From positions 7,896,501 through 7,960,500 of the forward strand of contig OZ024869.1 in assembly GCA_964017185.1 (NCBI GenBank): DNA of 64,000 nt, written 5' to 3'. Below the pieces are notes generated by a model. That model saw nothing but the letters and a program-made list of their open reading frames with translations, did not search any database and was not told the DNA's origin. A program made the position numbers and the translations under genes. This DNA comes from Rugalucina vietnamica. Its lineage: Eukaryota; Mollusca; Bivalvia; Lucinida; Lucinidae. Positions 12,098 to 21,611 of the stretch are shown one piece after another. How positions within the stretch are numbered: the stretch's first letter is position 1; each line of letters starts with the position of its first letter.

Positions 12098-12476
12098 TAG
12101 ATCAAAATAGTCGATTTTATTTGAATTTTACGAAAACTCCATAAACTGAATTCAAACCATCTTTATTTTGTCCTTTCCAAGTAACCTAGAATATTACCAA
12201 GAGTGTTACATATTTATTTGACAATTTACATTCCGTTTCTTTTTTATTATTCCTTAAAGTTACAACGCTTTCTACATGTATCAAAATATAATATTTCGGT
12301 TTGATTTATTTTCAAATTTTAAACCAAATGTAGTTAAAAAAAAAAACTTTTTTCCCCCAAGAAACTATTTAAAACAATACTTTCTGTCACACACGCACAA
12401 AAATCCGTTGCTTCCCGATTCCGGACACTATAGATTACTATCAAATAATTCCTGTAAATTGTATTTATTTGCTAAT
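12098..12476 (-). promoter_or_regulatory. Putative 5' UTR and proximal promoter of the bHLH gene
   Basis: Non-repetitive AT-rich DNA immediately upstream of the bHLH start codon. No convincing TATA box or initiator could be picked by eye, so the transcription start is unknown. Confidence 0.35.
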
Positions 12477-12700
12477 TAATCCGATGAACTTATCTCTGTC
12501 GGGTTAGATAAACACAAAGCGTAATTAATTAAGAGACAAGTCGGGCCAATTAGTCCAGGAATTCTGCGCAAGGTGCCCCCTACAGTCTGTAGAATTGGTT
12601 TGTTCCACGGACAACTTAGTAGCAGAAAATTAGTGGGCGGAGCTAATGGGTCATTAATCATATTTCTGTCAAAATGCTCTAAACTCAGGTCTGGCATGAT
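12477..12700 (-). promoter_or_regulatory. Candidate cis-regulatory block upstream of the bHLH gene
   Basis: This stretch of mixed base composition, 380-600 bp upstream of the start codon, has a GC-box-like GGGCGGAGC, AGATAA-type GATA words, and TAATTAATTAAG and CATTAATCA homeodomain-like words. It matches no repeat in the window. The regulatory role is inferred from position and composition only. Confidence 0.3.
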
Positions 12701-13095
12701 CTAGATGAAAGTCAGCAACCTGCAGGAATAATTCAACATTTACGGACACACAAACTCCGTTCTAGCTACATTGTGGCTATCTGTGCACTGCCTCATGTAC
12801 AGCGAAGATTTCATTGCCTCACTGTAGATTGTTGCAAAATCTATCTGCGCAGTGAAAAATTTGTTTGCATCACTGGTATATAGGGTGGCCGCGGCTGGTA
12901 GTAGCATTTTAGAACATGCCACCTCAATCAAGACTATGCTGTCATGGAAACTGATTATTTTGACAGAAACTTGTTACTTTTTCGGATTTACTTTCAGTTC
13001 CATCGAGTTGTTCTATAATTATTATCCTGTATTCAAGTAATTTCAATAAAGCAATGTACTCGTATAAGATTTTCATGGTCAAATCAATTAAACTG
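12701..13095. other. Non-coding, non-repetitive
   Basis: No shared repeat, RNA or convincing gene seen. The short open frames on both strands overlap each other and resemble nothing I know. Confidence 0.45.
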
Positions 13096-13335
13096 CATCA
13101 GGACTATATTTCCGTGTAATATATACCCCCTTTACCCCACTTTTATATAGCGAAACAGGGGTATGCAGGGGTATACTATTTTTTCTTAATTTTGTTCCAA
13201 AACATAGATTGTGGGCACTCGTTAGAACCGCCAAAATAAGAAAAATATCAAACTTTTTTTCTACTGAAAATTTTCAATTTTGAATTTACTTATAAGAAAA
13301 ATCTACATGATTATTACACGGGCATGTATTCTGCC
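13096..13335 (+). mobile_element. M2 MITE, diverged copy
   Basis: It keeps 'GCATCAGGA', 'CCCCACTTTTATATAG', 'CAGGGGTATAC' and 'AACATAGATTGTGGGCA', and ends near 'GGGCATGTATTCTG'. The right half of the central palindrome is lost. Confidence 0.75.
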
Positions 13336-13628
13336 GAGAATGTTTTGTTATGTTTTGTGTATTTTCTTTTCCACCTGGTGTCTATGTTGGGACTTAACAC
13401 TTGCATCAATTCCTGATACATCCATATTCTTACTTAAACAGTTTGTTACATTTTGTTATATACGTTCTTTCCCACCTGGTATTAGACTAGCTACTAGTCT
13501 GATAAATAAGTTTTTGTCCATTTTGTAAATTTAAATTTCTTTTCTTGAAAGCTATAGCACCAGGTATTTTCTGATGTACATATCTTGGTTAAAATCGAGA
13601 CAGAGAGAAGACCTATATCTCCAAATGA
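13336..13628. other. Non-coding, nothing recognised
   Basis: AT-rich; no shared repeat or gene. Confidence 0.45.
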
Positions 13629-14571
13629 TGTACATTTTCATGGGGTGCCGTTTTACTATTTATTCCCTATTTTTGGATATCCATAATTTATTTAAGGATA
13701 TCCATAATTCATTTATGGATATCCTCAATTCATTTATGGATATCCTAAAATAATTAAGGATATCCATTAATATTTTTGGATATCCTAAAATGAATTATGG
13801 ATATCCTTAAATGAATTATGGATATCCTTAACTGAATTATGGATATCCTAAAATACATTTTTTGGATATCCAAAAATCACGATGAATTAAGGATATCCAT
13901 AATTCGATTTTTGGATATCCAAAAATCGAATTATGGACATCCTTAAATCAGCGTATTTAAGGATATCCTTAAATGTATTTTAGGATATCCAAAAATAATC
14001 TTGAATTAAGGATATCCATAATTCGAGTTTTGGATATCCATTAAATTCTATTTAAGGATATCCTTAAATGATCTGATTTAAGGATATACATAAATCGATT
14101 TTAGGATATCCATAATTCATTTTTAAAAATATTTCCTTAGGCACGTACATCATTTTTTTTTGTGATTTTAGGATATCCTTAAATGGATTATGGATATCCT
14201 AAAATACAGTCCAATTTTAGGATATCCATTATTCATTTATGGATATCCTAAAAGCAAATTATGGATATCCAATATTAGCCCGATTTTAGGGTATCCTTAA
14301 ATCGAATTATGGATATCCAAAAATAGGATTGTATTTTAGGATATCCATAATTCGATTTTAGGATATCCTAAAATCAATTTATGGATATCCAATATTCAGC
14401 CGAATGAAGGATATGATTATCCATAAATCGATTTTAGGATATCCAATAATGAATTATGGATATCCAAAAATAAAATATGGATATCCAAAAATGAATTTTG
14501 GATATCCAAAAATGAATTTTGGATATCCATAAATAGGGAATATATAATAAAACGGCCCCCATACATTTTAT
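13629..14571. mobile_element. Inverted-repeat element filled with a GGATATCC satellite
   Basis: Two outer blocks are inverted copies of each other. The left has 'GGGGTGCCGTTTTACTA' and 'TTCCCTATTT'; the right, reversed, has 'GGGGGCCGTTTTATTA' and 'TTCCCTATTT'. Between them GGATATCC recurs about forty times, roughly every 20 bp, joined by short A/T linkers such as TAAATGAATTA and AAAATCGAAT. GGATATCC is its own reverse complement, so both strands read almost alike. It has no coding capacity. It looks like a non-autonomous element whose interior was replaced by, or amplified as, satellite. Confidence 0.85.
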
Positions 14572-14794
14572 ATAAAAAGATTTTTACCTTTGTAGATTTG
14601 TCATTTTAACGCATAGTGGCTAGGCTAACCTTGTATCTGTAATTTTATTGTAAAATCTCTTTGTCTTTCTTTAACATTAAAAACACTTTGTTTTACTTTA
14701 TTTATTTTTAAAAACGTATATTGCTCATTCCGAAGTCCGTTCTGTTAACAAGCCAAAATCTTTTCAGATCGGACAAGCTGAGCATCATTTAAGG

Positions 14795-14937
14795 ATTGAA
14801 ATTCAGATTTTAGCTTTCACTGGATGATGAAAACATTAGGCTGTTTTAATGTCTGTGAAGCCCGAAGGGCTTCTCGGAGACATTAAAACAGCTAATGTTT
14901 TTCATCATCCAGTGAAAGCTAAAATCTGAATTTCAAT
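14795..14937. repeat. ~143-bp near-perfect hairpin
   Basis: 'ATTGAAATTCAGATTTTAGC' at the left returns inverted at the right, and pairing continues to a centre at GAAGCCCGAAGGGCTTC. Only a few mismatches are seen over about 60 paired positions. It is probably a MITE or the end of a larger foldback element. Confidence 0.85.
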
Positions 14938-15268
14938 ACTTATATTTACATTTTATATTATCAATCAAGTATCAGATTTTTAATTGCTCATATCACCGTT
15001 CATTTTCATGTTATTTGACATTAAATCCGACTTAACGTAATTTTGGAACAGCCAAAACGTCAAATTTTCGCGCCTAACGTCATGGCGATACGCGACCAAC
15101 GTCACGACCACAAGAGTAAACAAACAACGTTACTGGATGGGTTTTGACGTCGCCTCGCCCATAGGCGTGGCCTCTAGATCACGTGACTTAATGTTTTTCA
15201 TCGGGAAATGAAGAACATCAAGAATGATACTTTCATCTAGGGCGATTGCAATAAAAATGTAAATATAA
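14938..15268. mobile_element. Possible small inverted-repeat element beside the hairpin
   Basis: 'TTATATTTACATTTT' at about 14941 returns as 'AAAATGTAAATATAA' at about 15254. The centre is richer in CG words than the surroundings. It may form one element with the hairpin at 14795. No target duplication was confirmed. Confidence 0.4.
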
Positions 15269-15442
15269 ACGTTTTAAAACGTCATATCAGCACCGTAAGC
15301 ATGATTGAGACAAAATAAAACATATTATTTAATTATAACTTCTAAAACGCTATCCGCTCATCTCGAACTTTTCGCTTGCTTAATTGTAAGTTCTGGAAGA
15401 AGAACCTTTCCCAACCAATTGCCAGACTGAGCACCAATAATT

Positions 15443-15680
15443 TAGCTGCGACGTCAGAAAACCGGTCTTCAGTGTATCCGACCATGTCCGCCAAAACTTG
15501 CATCCACAGTCACTGAAGAAGGCTTGAAGATTGAAATTTCGTATATTAGAAAACGAGTAATTGTAAGTCAGTGTAGTGAAAATAAAGGCGCTGATCAGGA
15601 CAGCTGTACAGTTACAGCACATCTGTTCTGCGACTTTGTTTTCGCATATACAATAATACGGTTTTCTCATCATGTGGCTC
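15443..15680 (-). mobile_element. M1 MITE, AATT target duplication
   Basis: Ends near 'GCTGCGACGTCAGAAAACC' and 'CATCATGTGGCTC', flanked by AATT at 15439-15442 and 15681-15684. The central palindrome has decayed. Confidence 0.8.
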
Positions 15681-15889
15681 AATTACTTTTGTATGATACA
15701 GAAAATGTCAAAAACTGACATTTTAGAAATGCTATTCTACGACTGTAACTAATTTTCTGCCGCAAAAATTTCTTATAATTAGCATATTTTGTCAGCTGCA
15801 TATTAACATTTGACTACACAATGAGAAGCAAATGCAAGTGAGTGAGCCTATTCTTTTTTGCGATGCTTTTCTTCAAGATTTTTATTAAG

Positions 15890-16168
15890 CATCACGAAAA
15901 CATGTCCGTGCAATGAATACCCCCTTGAACGCCACTTTTATATAGCAAAACTGGGGGATGCGCGGGTATACCTATTTTTATTATTTTTGCTCCAAACATT
16001 GATTGTGGGTACTCGTTAGATTCGCCTGCGTGAGGTGGTTCTAACGTGTTCCCAAAATCTATGTTTTGAGCAAAAATAAGAACAATATCAAAATTTTCAG
16101 CTGAAAATTTTCAGTTTTTAAAGCTAAAAAAATCTCTGTTTATTGCATGGGCAAGTTTTCGTAATGTA
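15890..16168 (+). mobile_element. M2 MITE, full-length copy
   Basis: From 'CATCACGAAAACATGTCC' to 'GGGCAAGTTTTCGTAATG'. The central palindrome around 'GAGGTGGTTCTAACG' is mostly kept. Confidence 0.85.
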
Positions 16169-16406
16169 AAGATATTTTGGGCTCTCTTGTCTTAAGCTCT
16201 CCATGGGATTTTTATTCTAAGTTCTGTTTTTTGCAATCTCTCAGACGTTTTCGTCCAGGCTTGACGTTAGCCGGGCTTTATACATTCAGAGAAGTTGGCT
16301 AGAGGCTTGGAATTTCAAATTGAAGAAGGAAAGGGACTGTCTAAGAAGAAGGCTCAACTGGAGTGCCTTCCTTTTCGTTTTGTGTCAATAAAATAAAATA
16401 AAAAAT

Positions 16407-16637
16407 GAGCCACCGCATGGGAAAACCAACAATCTGCATAGGCGAAAACAAAGGCGCAGATCAGCTTCGCAGTAACTGCGAAGCTGATCAGCGCCTTTGT
16501 TTTCGCTGCAAGGATAGTACGATCCTTCTTCTTAAATCCGAAATTTCAAGCTTCTATCCTACTTTTGTGACTATACAGGCTGATTTGTGTCACACCTGGC
16601 TAGAACCCAAATTGTTGGTTTTCTCACGCACAGGCTC
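16407..16637 (+). mobile_element. M1 MITE, complete, AAAT target duplication
   Basis: GAGCC…GGCTC flanked by AAAT at 16403-16406 and 16638-16641. The central palindrome is almost perfect around 'CGCAGTAACTGCG'. Confidence 0.92.
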
Positions 16638-16641
16638 AAAT

Positions 16642-17677
16642 AACAGTTCCATGATGGAACTAACAGATTATGCATCTAGTTCTGCCTTCTTAATATTCCA
16701 AGAATATATTGATTGGCTCAGGTAGAAATTAGGCGGATCTTAGCTGCTTCTGGCGCGTTACGGTTCGTCTACACCTGTATCAACATCTCAAATGTTCTGT
16801 TCTAAACCCTGGTCTGGTGTCCTGACAAATCCTGGGTGCTTTTGGAAACAAACATGACTCATTTGATATTGCTCTTGATAGTGTAAAGTTGTAAATAACT
16901 ATTGATAATGTACATGTAGCGAGGTTGACATGCCACATCAGCTGAATGAATATATAATGTACCAATGAGACTTGAACCGGCTATCTTCAAAACCCGGAAA
17001 AACACAAATCCCGAAAAGTAAAGTTGATCGTTTCTAGAATTTAAACAGTGCGTGGAGATCACATCGGAATAGAAGTATTCGGTGCACTTAATATTTCCTT
17101 CTTCGCAGTTCCTGTAGGGCCAGGTTTTCCGCGATGGCATGTATATTTCTTCACTTACCCACGCCGTATATTAGAATATCCCCATTTCTGAGAAGTTGGA
17201 ACTATAACTATGCCGTAAAACGTCAGTTTCTATTACCATCCCCGTTTGATTGCTCCAGTCTGTCGGTCATTTATATTCTTCCTGATTTGTTTCTGAAAGC
17301 TTATACGACAGCTTGCAACGAAATAGACATCTTTTTGTTTATACAACTCCGCAAATATTCCGGCGAAGACAGTTGAAGGCTTATCAGCATGTTTATCGTG
17401 TTTATCTTCAACAGAAGCTGGTTATAAATCACAAAATGAGTATTTTATGTGATAAATTGCACGACGTTTGTTATCGCTTTGTAACAGGGACTTTGAGAAA
17501 AAAGTATATCAATTTTGCGTTAATGTAGGAATGCGTTACTTCAAAAGCCTCAAGATATTGTCTGAGGTTTAAATGTGAGTTATTGCGCAATAAAGAAAAA
17601 GAAATGATGATTGTTTGTTGTGCTTGTTACTTCGCTAGTTAATTTTCTGATTCGGAGTAGCATCTTTAAGATACGGC
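16642..17677. other. Non-coding, nothing recognised
   Basis: No family could be assigned. A GGTTCAAGTC word on the minus strand near 16968 resembles a tRNA B box but has no matching A box nearby, so it is not called as an RNA gene. Confidence 0.4.
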
Positions 17678-17960
17678 ATGTCTAAATGTAATGTGTGTAG
17701 AGGAATTTCCAGTAAATGCGGCATGAACCACGCCGGCCACATTTCTGTCTTCTGCAAGAAGTGCCTATCTCACCACACAGCAAAAGGCCATGAGAAAATC
17801 TACTGCATTTGGGCTCAACAAAAAAGCAGAAAAATAACAGAGCCTAGTTTCAGCAAAGCGTTTAGGAAAAAAAACAACAATTGTCCTATATATGTCACGC
17901 TGACAGAGATATGGTTTAGGATGTTCAAAGGACAAAAATCGCTTGTTGAAGCTGGGTCCT
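17678..17960 (+). CDS. Unrecognised Cys/His-rich open frame (doubtful)
   Basis: This frame opens with Cys and His in a zinc-finger-like spacing: CNVC, then C, H, H, and CKKC followed by HH and H, within the first ~40 residues. I do not recognise a domain; a decayed B-box-like finger is one possibility. The same frame continues to 18061 but enters R2 repeat sequence, so its end is not reliable. No splice sites or neighbouring exons were found. It may be a chance frame. Confidence 0.2.
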
Positions 17961-18009
17961 CTGTGGATCGAACCAGTAAAGCAGATCAACACTTTTATAT
18001 GCTTTCTAC

Positions 18010-18299
18010 TAAAAGGGGATGGGCCATATCGCGGTTTCGGCTTCGCAATCCTATTCAGTGACCTAGCTTTGGCAACATGGAGCCAGAGAAAATTACTTAA
18101 ATGTTGCAACTTTCAACAGTGTAGTCGATACAAAGACTGAGACCAAATATATTAAACGTTACTTATGAACTGAATCAAATCCGATACAGTTTCAGATTTC
18201 TCAGAACACCGTCGCTGATCTCAAAGAAAAATAAAATCAAACGCGCGGACGAACACCCGAAATTGAAGTAGAAGCGGAAAATAAAATAAAATCTGCATT
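18010..18299 (+). repeat. R2 repeat, left part, split by the CACTA element
   Basis: It contains 'AAGGGGATGGGCCATA', 'GGTTTCGGCT', 'TTCAGTGACCTA', 'GGCAACATGGAGCCA', 'GTAGTCGATACAAAGACT' and 'GCTGATCTCAAAG', all shared with R2 copies near 27200 and 27600. It stops at 'AATCTGCATT'. The next R2 bases resume at 26615, so the CACTA element sits inside this copy. Confidence 0.85.
18297..18299. other. Target-site duplication ATT, left
   Basis: ATT precedes CACTACTG and recurs after CAGTAGTG at 26615-26617. The uninterrupted R2 copies read CTGCACTATGGATG, which fits one ATT-like triplet at the empty site. Confidence 0.85.
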
Positions 18300-18307
18300 C
18301 ACTACTG

Positions 18308-19190
18308 TATTCATTTGCCATTAAAAAGGCATTAATTTACCATTAAAATGACATTAAAGTAACTAAACCCATTAATTTTTGCCATTAATTCTTGTTTAAT
18401 TATTTTTAATGGGATTTTGCTACACCATTAAAATAGCATGACATTAATGTGCAGATGCCATTAAACTAATGAACAAAACTGTCCCCCAGCAATGTTGAAA
18501 CTTTCATGGCCATTAAAAGTCAGTTAATTCTTGTATAGAACTGTTTTAATGGCACATTAAAGGTGGTTAATTTAATGGTGAGTACCATTAAAGTAATGGA
18601 CAATACTATCCCAGACGATATTTAAACTTTTTTGGCCATGAAAAACTAGTTGATTCTTAAAGAAAGTTGTTTTCATGGCAAATTTACGGGGATTAATTTA
18701 ATGGTGAAAAAATTAATGGCATTTAAAATAATGGCCCAGTTGATGTTCAAACTTTCATGGCCATAAAAATCTAGTTAATTATTGTAGAAAGCTGTTTTCA
18801 TGGCAAATTAAAGGGAATTAATTTAATGGTGAAAAAAATTAATGATGTTTAAAATAATGGCCCAGCTGATGTTCAACTTTCATGGTCATAAAAATCTAGT
18901 TAATTATTGTAGAAAGTTGTTTTCATGGCAAAGTAAAGGGAATTAATTTAATGGTGAAAAAGATTAATGACGTTTAAAATAATGGCCCAGCTGATGTTCA
19001 ACTTTCATGGCCATGAAAATCTAGTTAATTATTGTAGAAAGTTGTTTTCATGGCAAATTAAAGGGAATTAATTTAATGGTGAAAAAAATTAATGCCATTT
19101 AAAATAATGGCCCAGTTAATGTTCAAACTTTCATGGCCATAAAAACTAATTAATTCTTGTAGAAAGTTATTCTCATGCCTGTTTCAGTAA
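18308..19190. repeat. Left subterminal array of the CACTA element (CATTAA words, ~125-bp units)
   Basis: Dense CCATTAA/TTAATGG words. From about 18480 they fall into units of ~125 bp marked by 'CTTTCATGGCCAT', 'GTTTTCATGGCAAATTAAAG' and 'AATAATGGCCCAG' (the last near 18733, 18859, 18984 and 19109). Subterminal motifs in CACTA elements usually bind the transposition proteins; that role here is inference. Confidence 0.8.
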
Positions 19191-19857
19191 TGCCATTTCA
19201 TTATGTATGTTCACATAACAATTGGTTTGGTTAAGGTAGCTGTGTCTGTATCTTTAGAGAAATAGCTCCTCCCTCAGTTCACCATGTGTTCTAAGTGTAC
19301 CTTCACTATTTGTTAGTTTAGTTATTTCCCTGTTTGGGTTTCACGAATGAATGTTTGTTTATGATTGGGATCAGATCCTCGTCATTGCTGAGAATTTTGT
19401 TGAGATATAAATTCAGTCAATTGATAAACATGATAAACAGCAGAAATAATCATGGAAAGTGTGGAAATTAAAGACAACAAAATTGATTCACGTTTCACCT
19501 CTTTTACAAACTTGTATTGGATTCAGTGTTGATCTGGACGCAAATCACCCTAAATTATCACTGTGTTAAGTTAAATTACACTACCGGTGCTGTCAACCAA
19601 ATTAGTCATATACCATACATGCAAAATATACTGTCAATTATATTGACTGCTGTATTGTGTATCGGTTGACAGCCAAATTGCTAGTATCATTTACTATACT
19701 GTTGTCAATGTATGCTGTCCACAGCAGGTTTTGCTTGTTTGGTGTACAACTGACTAAGGGTCACTACAGATGAGGGTTCAGTACCTGAAATTGCGCAATA
19801 TGGCCCACACTCATACTTTTGAATGTTTTTACTGCTTCCAAAGGACATAACTTTTAT
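19191..19857. other. CACTA interior, non-coding
   Basis: No open frame of note and no shared repeat. Nothing resembling a transposase is visible. Confidence 0.4.
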
Positions 19858-20097
19858 AGGCGGCCCCCGTGGCCGAGCGGTTAAGAGCGCTGTTTCTTAA
19901 TCACTGGTGCGGGTTTGAGCCCCGCTCTGACCACATGTGAGACAAGCCAAGTTATGCTTGCAGGTGTGCCAGATGGTTTTTCTCGGGGTTCTCCCGTTTT
20001 CGCCCCACCTACTGATTGGCCCGTCTCATATGAGCTGAAATAATCTTGAAAGGGACGTAAAACTGAATCAAAAAAAAATATATATATATATATATTT
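19858..20097 (+). mobile_element. S1 SINE, complete, tRNA-derived
   Basis: The head 'GGCCCCCGTGGCCGAGCGG' has an A box (TGGCCGAGCGG) and a B-box-like GGTTTGAGCCC about 45 bp on, as in Leu/Ser-type tRNAs. The body holds 'CTGATTGGCCCGTCTCATAT', 'GAGCTGAAATAATC' and 'GGGACGTAAAACTGAAT', ending in an A-rich/(AT)n tail. The 3' part recurs at 10771 and 34601. Transcription by RNA polymerase III and mobilisation by a partner LINE are family knowledge. Confidence 0.88.
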
Positions 20098-20192
20098 TAT
20101 TTGTCGGCAGCACAGGTAGTACTATTCGATTCAGCCCTTTGCTTACCAAAAAATCACTATTTGGGAAAGAATAAATTATGAGATATAAAAAT

Positions 20193-20419
20193 GAGCCACT
20201 GAATCAGAAAAACAATGATTTGTTTATGTGAAAACAAATATTGATAAGCTGCGCAATAATTGCGCAGCTGATCAGCGCCTTTCTTTTCAATCCATAGACA
20301 GTACAATTTCTCCTCGTTTTAAATCCAAAATATCAACCCTCTAACAATTTTTTGTGGCTGCACATACAGTTCGGTTTGTGTCAGAAACACAGATTGTTAG
20401 TTTTCTCGCGCGAAGTCTC
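20193..20419 (+). mobile_element. M1 MITE, AAAT target duplication
   Basis: GAGCC to GTCTC, flanked by AAAT at 20189-20192 and 20420-20423. It is more diverged than most copies. It lies inside the CACTA element, so it inserted later or was carried with it. Confidence 0.85.
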
Positions 20420-20423
20420 AAAT

Positions 20424-21611
20424 ATATAGTTGATGCTTTATGTCCCGGTCAACAATTTTTCAATTATATTGGGAAGGAGCCACCGCTTCCTGGTTAGTTG
20501 ACCTGAACTTTGCGAGCATAAATTGACTTGCTGAAGGACAAAACATGGCATTAGGAAGTTCGACCCCAGGACTCTTCTCCAGACTCTTGTGCTCTAGCAC
20601 TGAGCCTCAGCGCTCTCTAATACAAAACAAGGAGAAAAAAGAACAAAAATATCTGGCACAGCTGTGAAGTCTCAAATTAGAATGTATACATGTACATGTC
20701 TTTGTGCAGAACACATTCAATGTAATTCCTTTGATCATAACAAACATGTAACAGTTCTTGATCATTGTTACATGTTACGATTAAATGGGACTAATCCCAC
20801 TCCCACTGTTGATTATCCTCTGGTGAACAAAATTGATATTCCCATCCGACTTTGTCTGTTGTAAAAACTTGGACCAACTACCTGCTATTGTGGTCAACAT
20901 CTATACCATTTGCTGAATGTGTGCTGTTGTCTTATGATCGATCTGTTTATACTCTACTCATGGGGTGCACCTTTGCAGGCGGAAACTAAACTTTTAAGTG
21001 TCGAAATGACAAGAAACCATTACCTGTCAAACACCAATCAAGTGCAACTGTCAAAAATTTTAAAATAAAGTAAATAAATGGATTCACCCTTTTCAGAATT
21101 AAGCCAGTGATGTTTGTCATGCGGAAACCGTGGCTAGTTCTTTAGTTGAACAAATAAGTGTTGGAGATATACGTTATATGGTTACTGTTCAAAGGGAGAT
21201 GTAGGTTTGCTCTCGCAGTATAAATATTCTTAAAATTTGAAAATGTGTTTCGGCCCCATAGGGATTTGACCCTTATCAGTTCGGCCTAACACTCTAAAAT
21301 CTTAGTGTAGTAAACATCTTTGTTGATGTTGTAAGGAGGGTAGGTAGGGCATGGCAAAGAGCTGGGTTTTGACCAGGCGTTCCCCATGGGGCAGGGCTTT
21401 TAGCAGCGCTTTGATAGATAAAAGTCTGCCCAGCTATGCCCCGTAGGGGTTGGGGGGGAGTGGGGGCAGTGGTCAAAAATGACTGGATGATAATGTAGGT
21501 GCATCAAGTAAGCCATTACAGGACCACTGTGCTGGTTTCATATGCTGTAAATATGTTGAGTGGAATCCTTAAAGTTTTTTGTTGTTTACTTCTTAAATTT
21601 ATGTCCATACG
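20424..21611. other. CACTA interior, non-coding
   Basis: No transposase or other domain is recognised in any frame. A G-rich run lies at about 21440-21465. Confidence 0.4.

Noticed and set aside
13629-14571. CRISPR-like array (regular short repeats)
   Set aside because: The repeat is an 8-bp palindrome with A/T linkers in a eukaryotic genome. There are no unique spacers or cas genes.
16405-16725. 106-residue open frame (…GENKGADQLRSNCEADQRLCFR…)
   Set aside because: Again the M1 MITE, with flanking sequence at its end. Not a gene.
17765-18109. 114-residue minus-strand open frame
   Set aside because: Overlaps an R2 repeat and the opposite-strand frame. No homology recognised.
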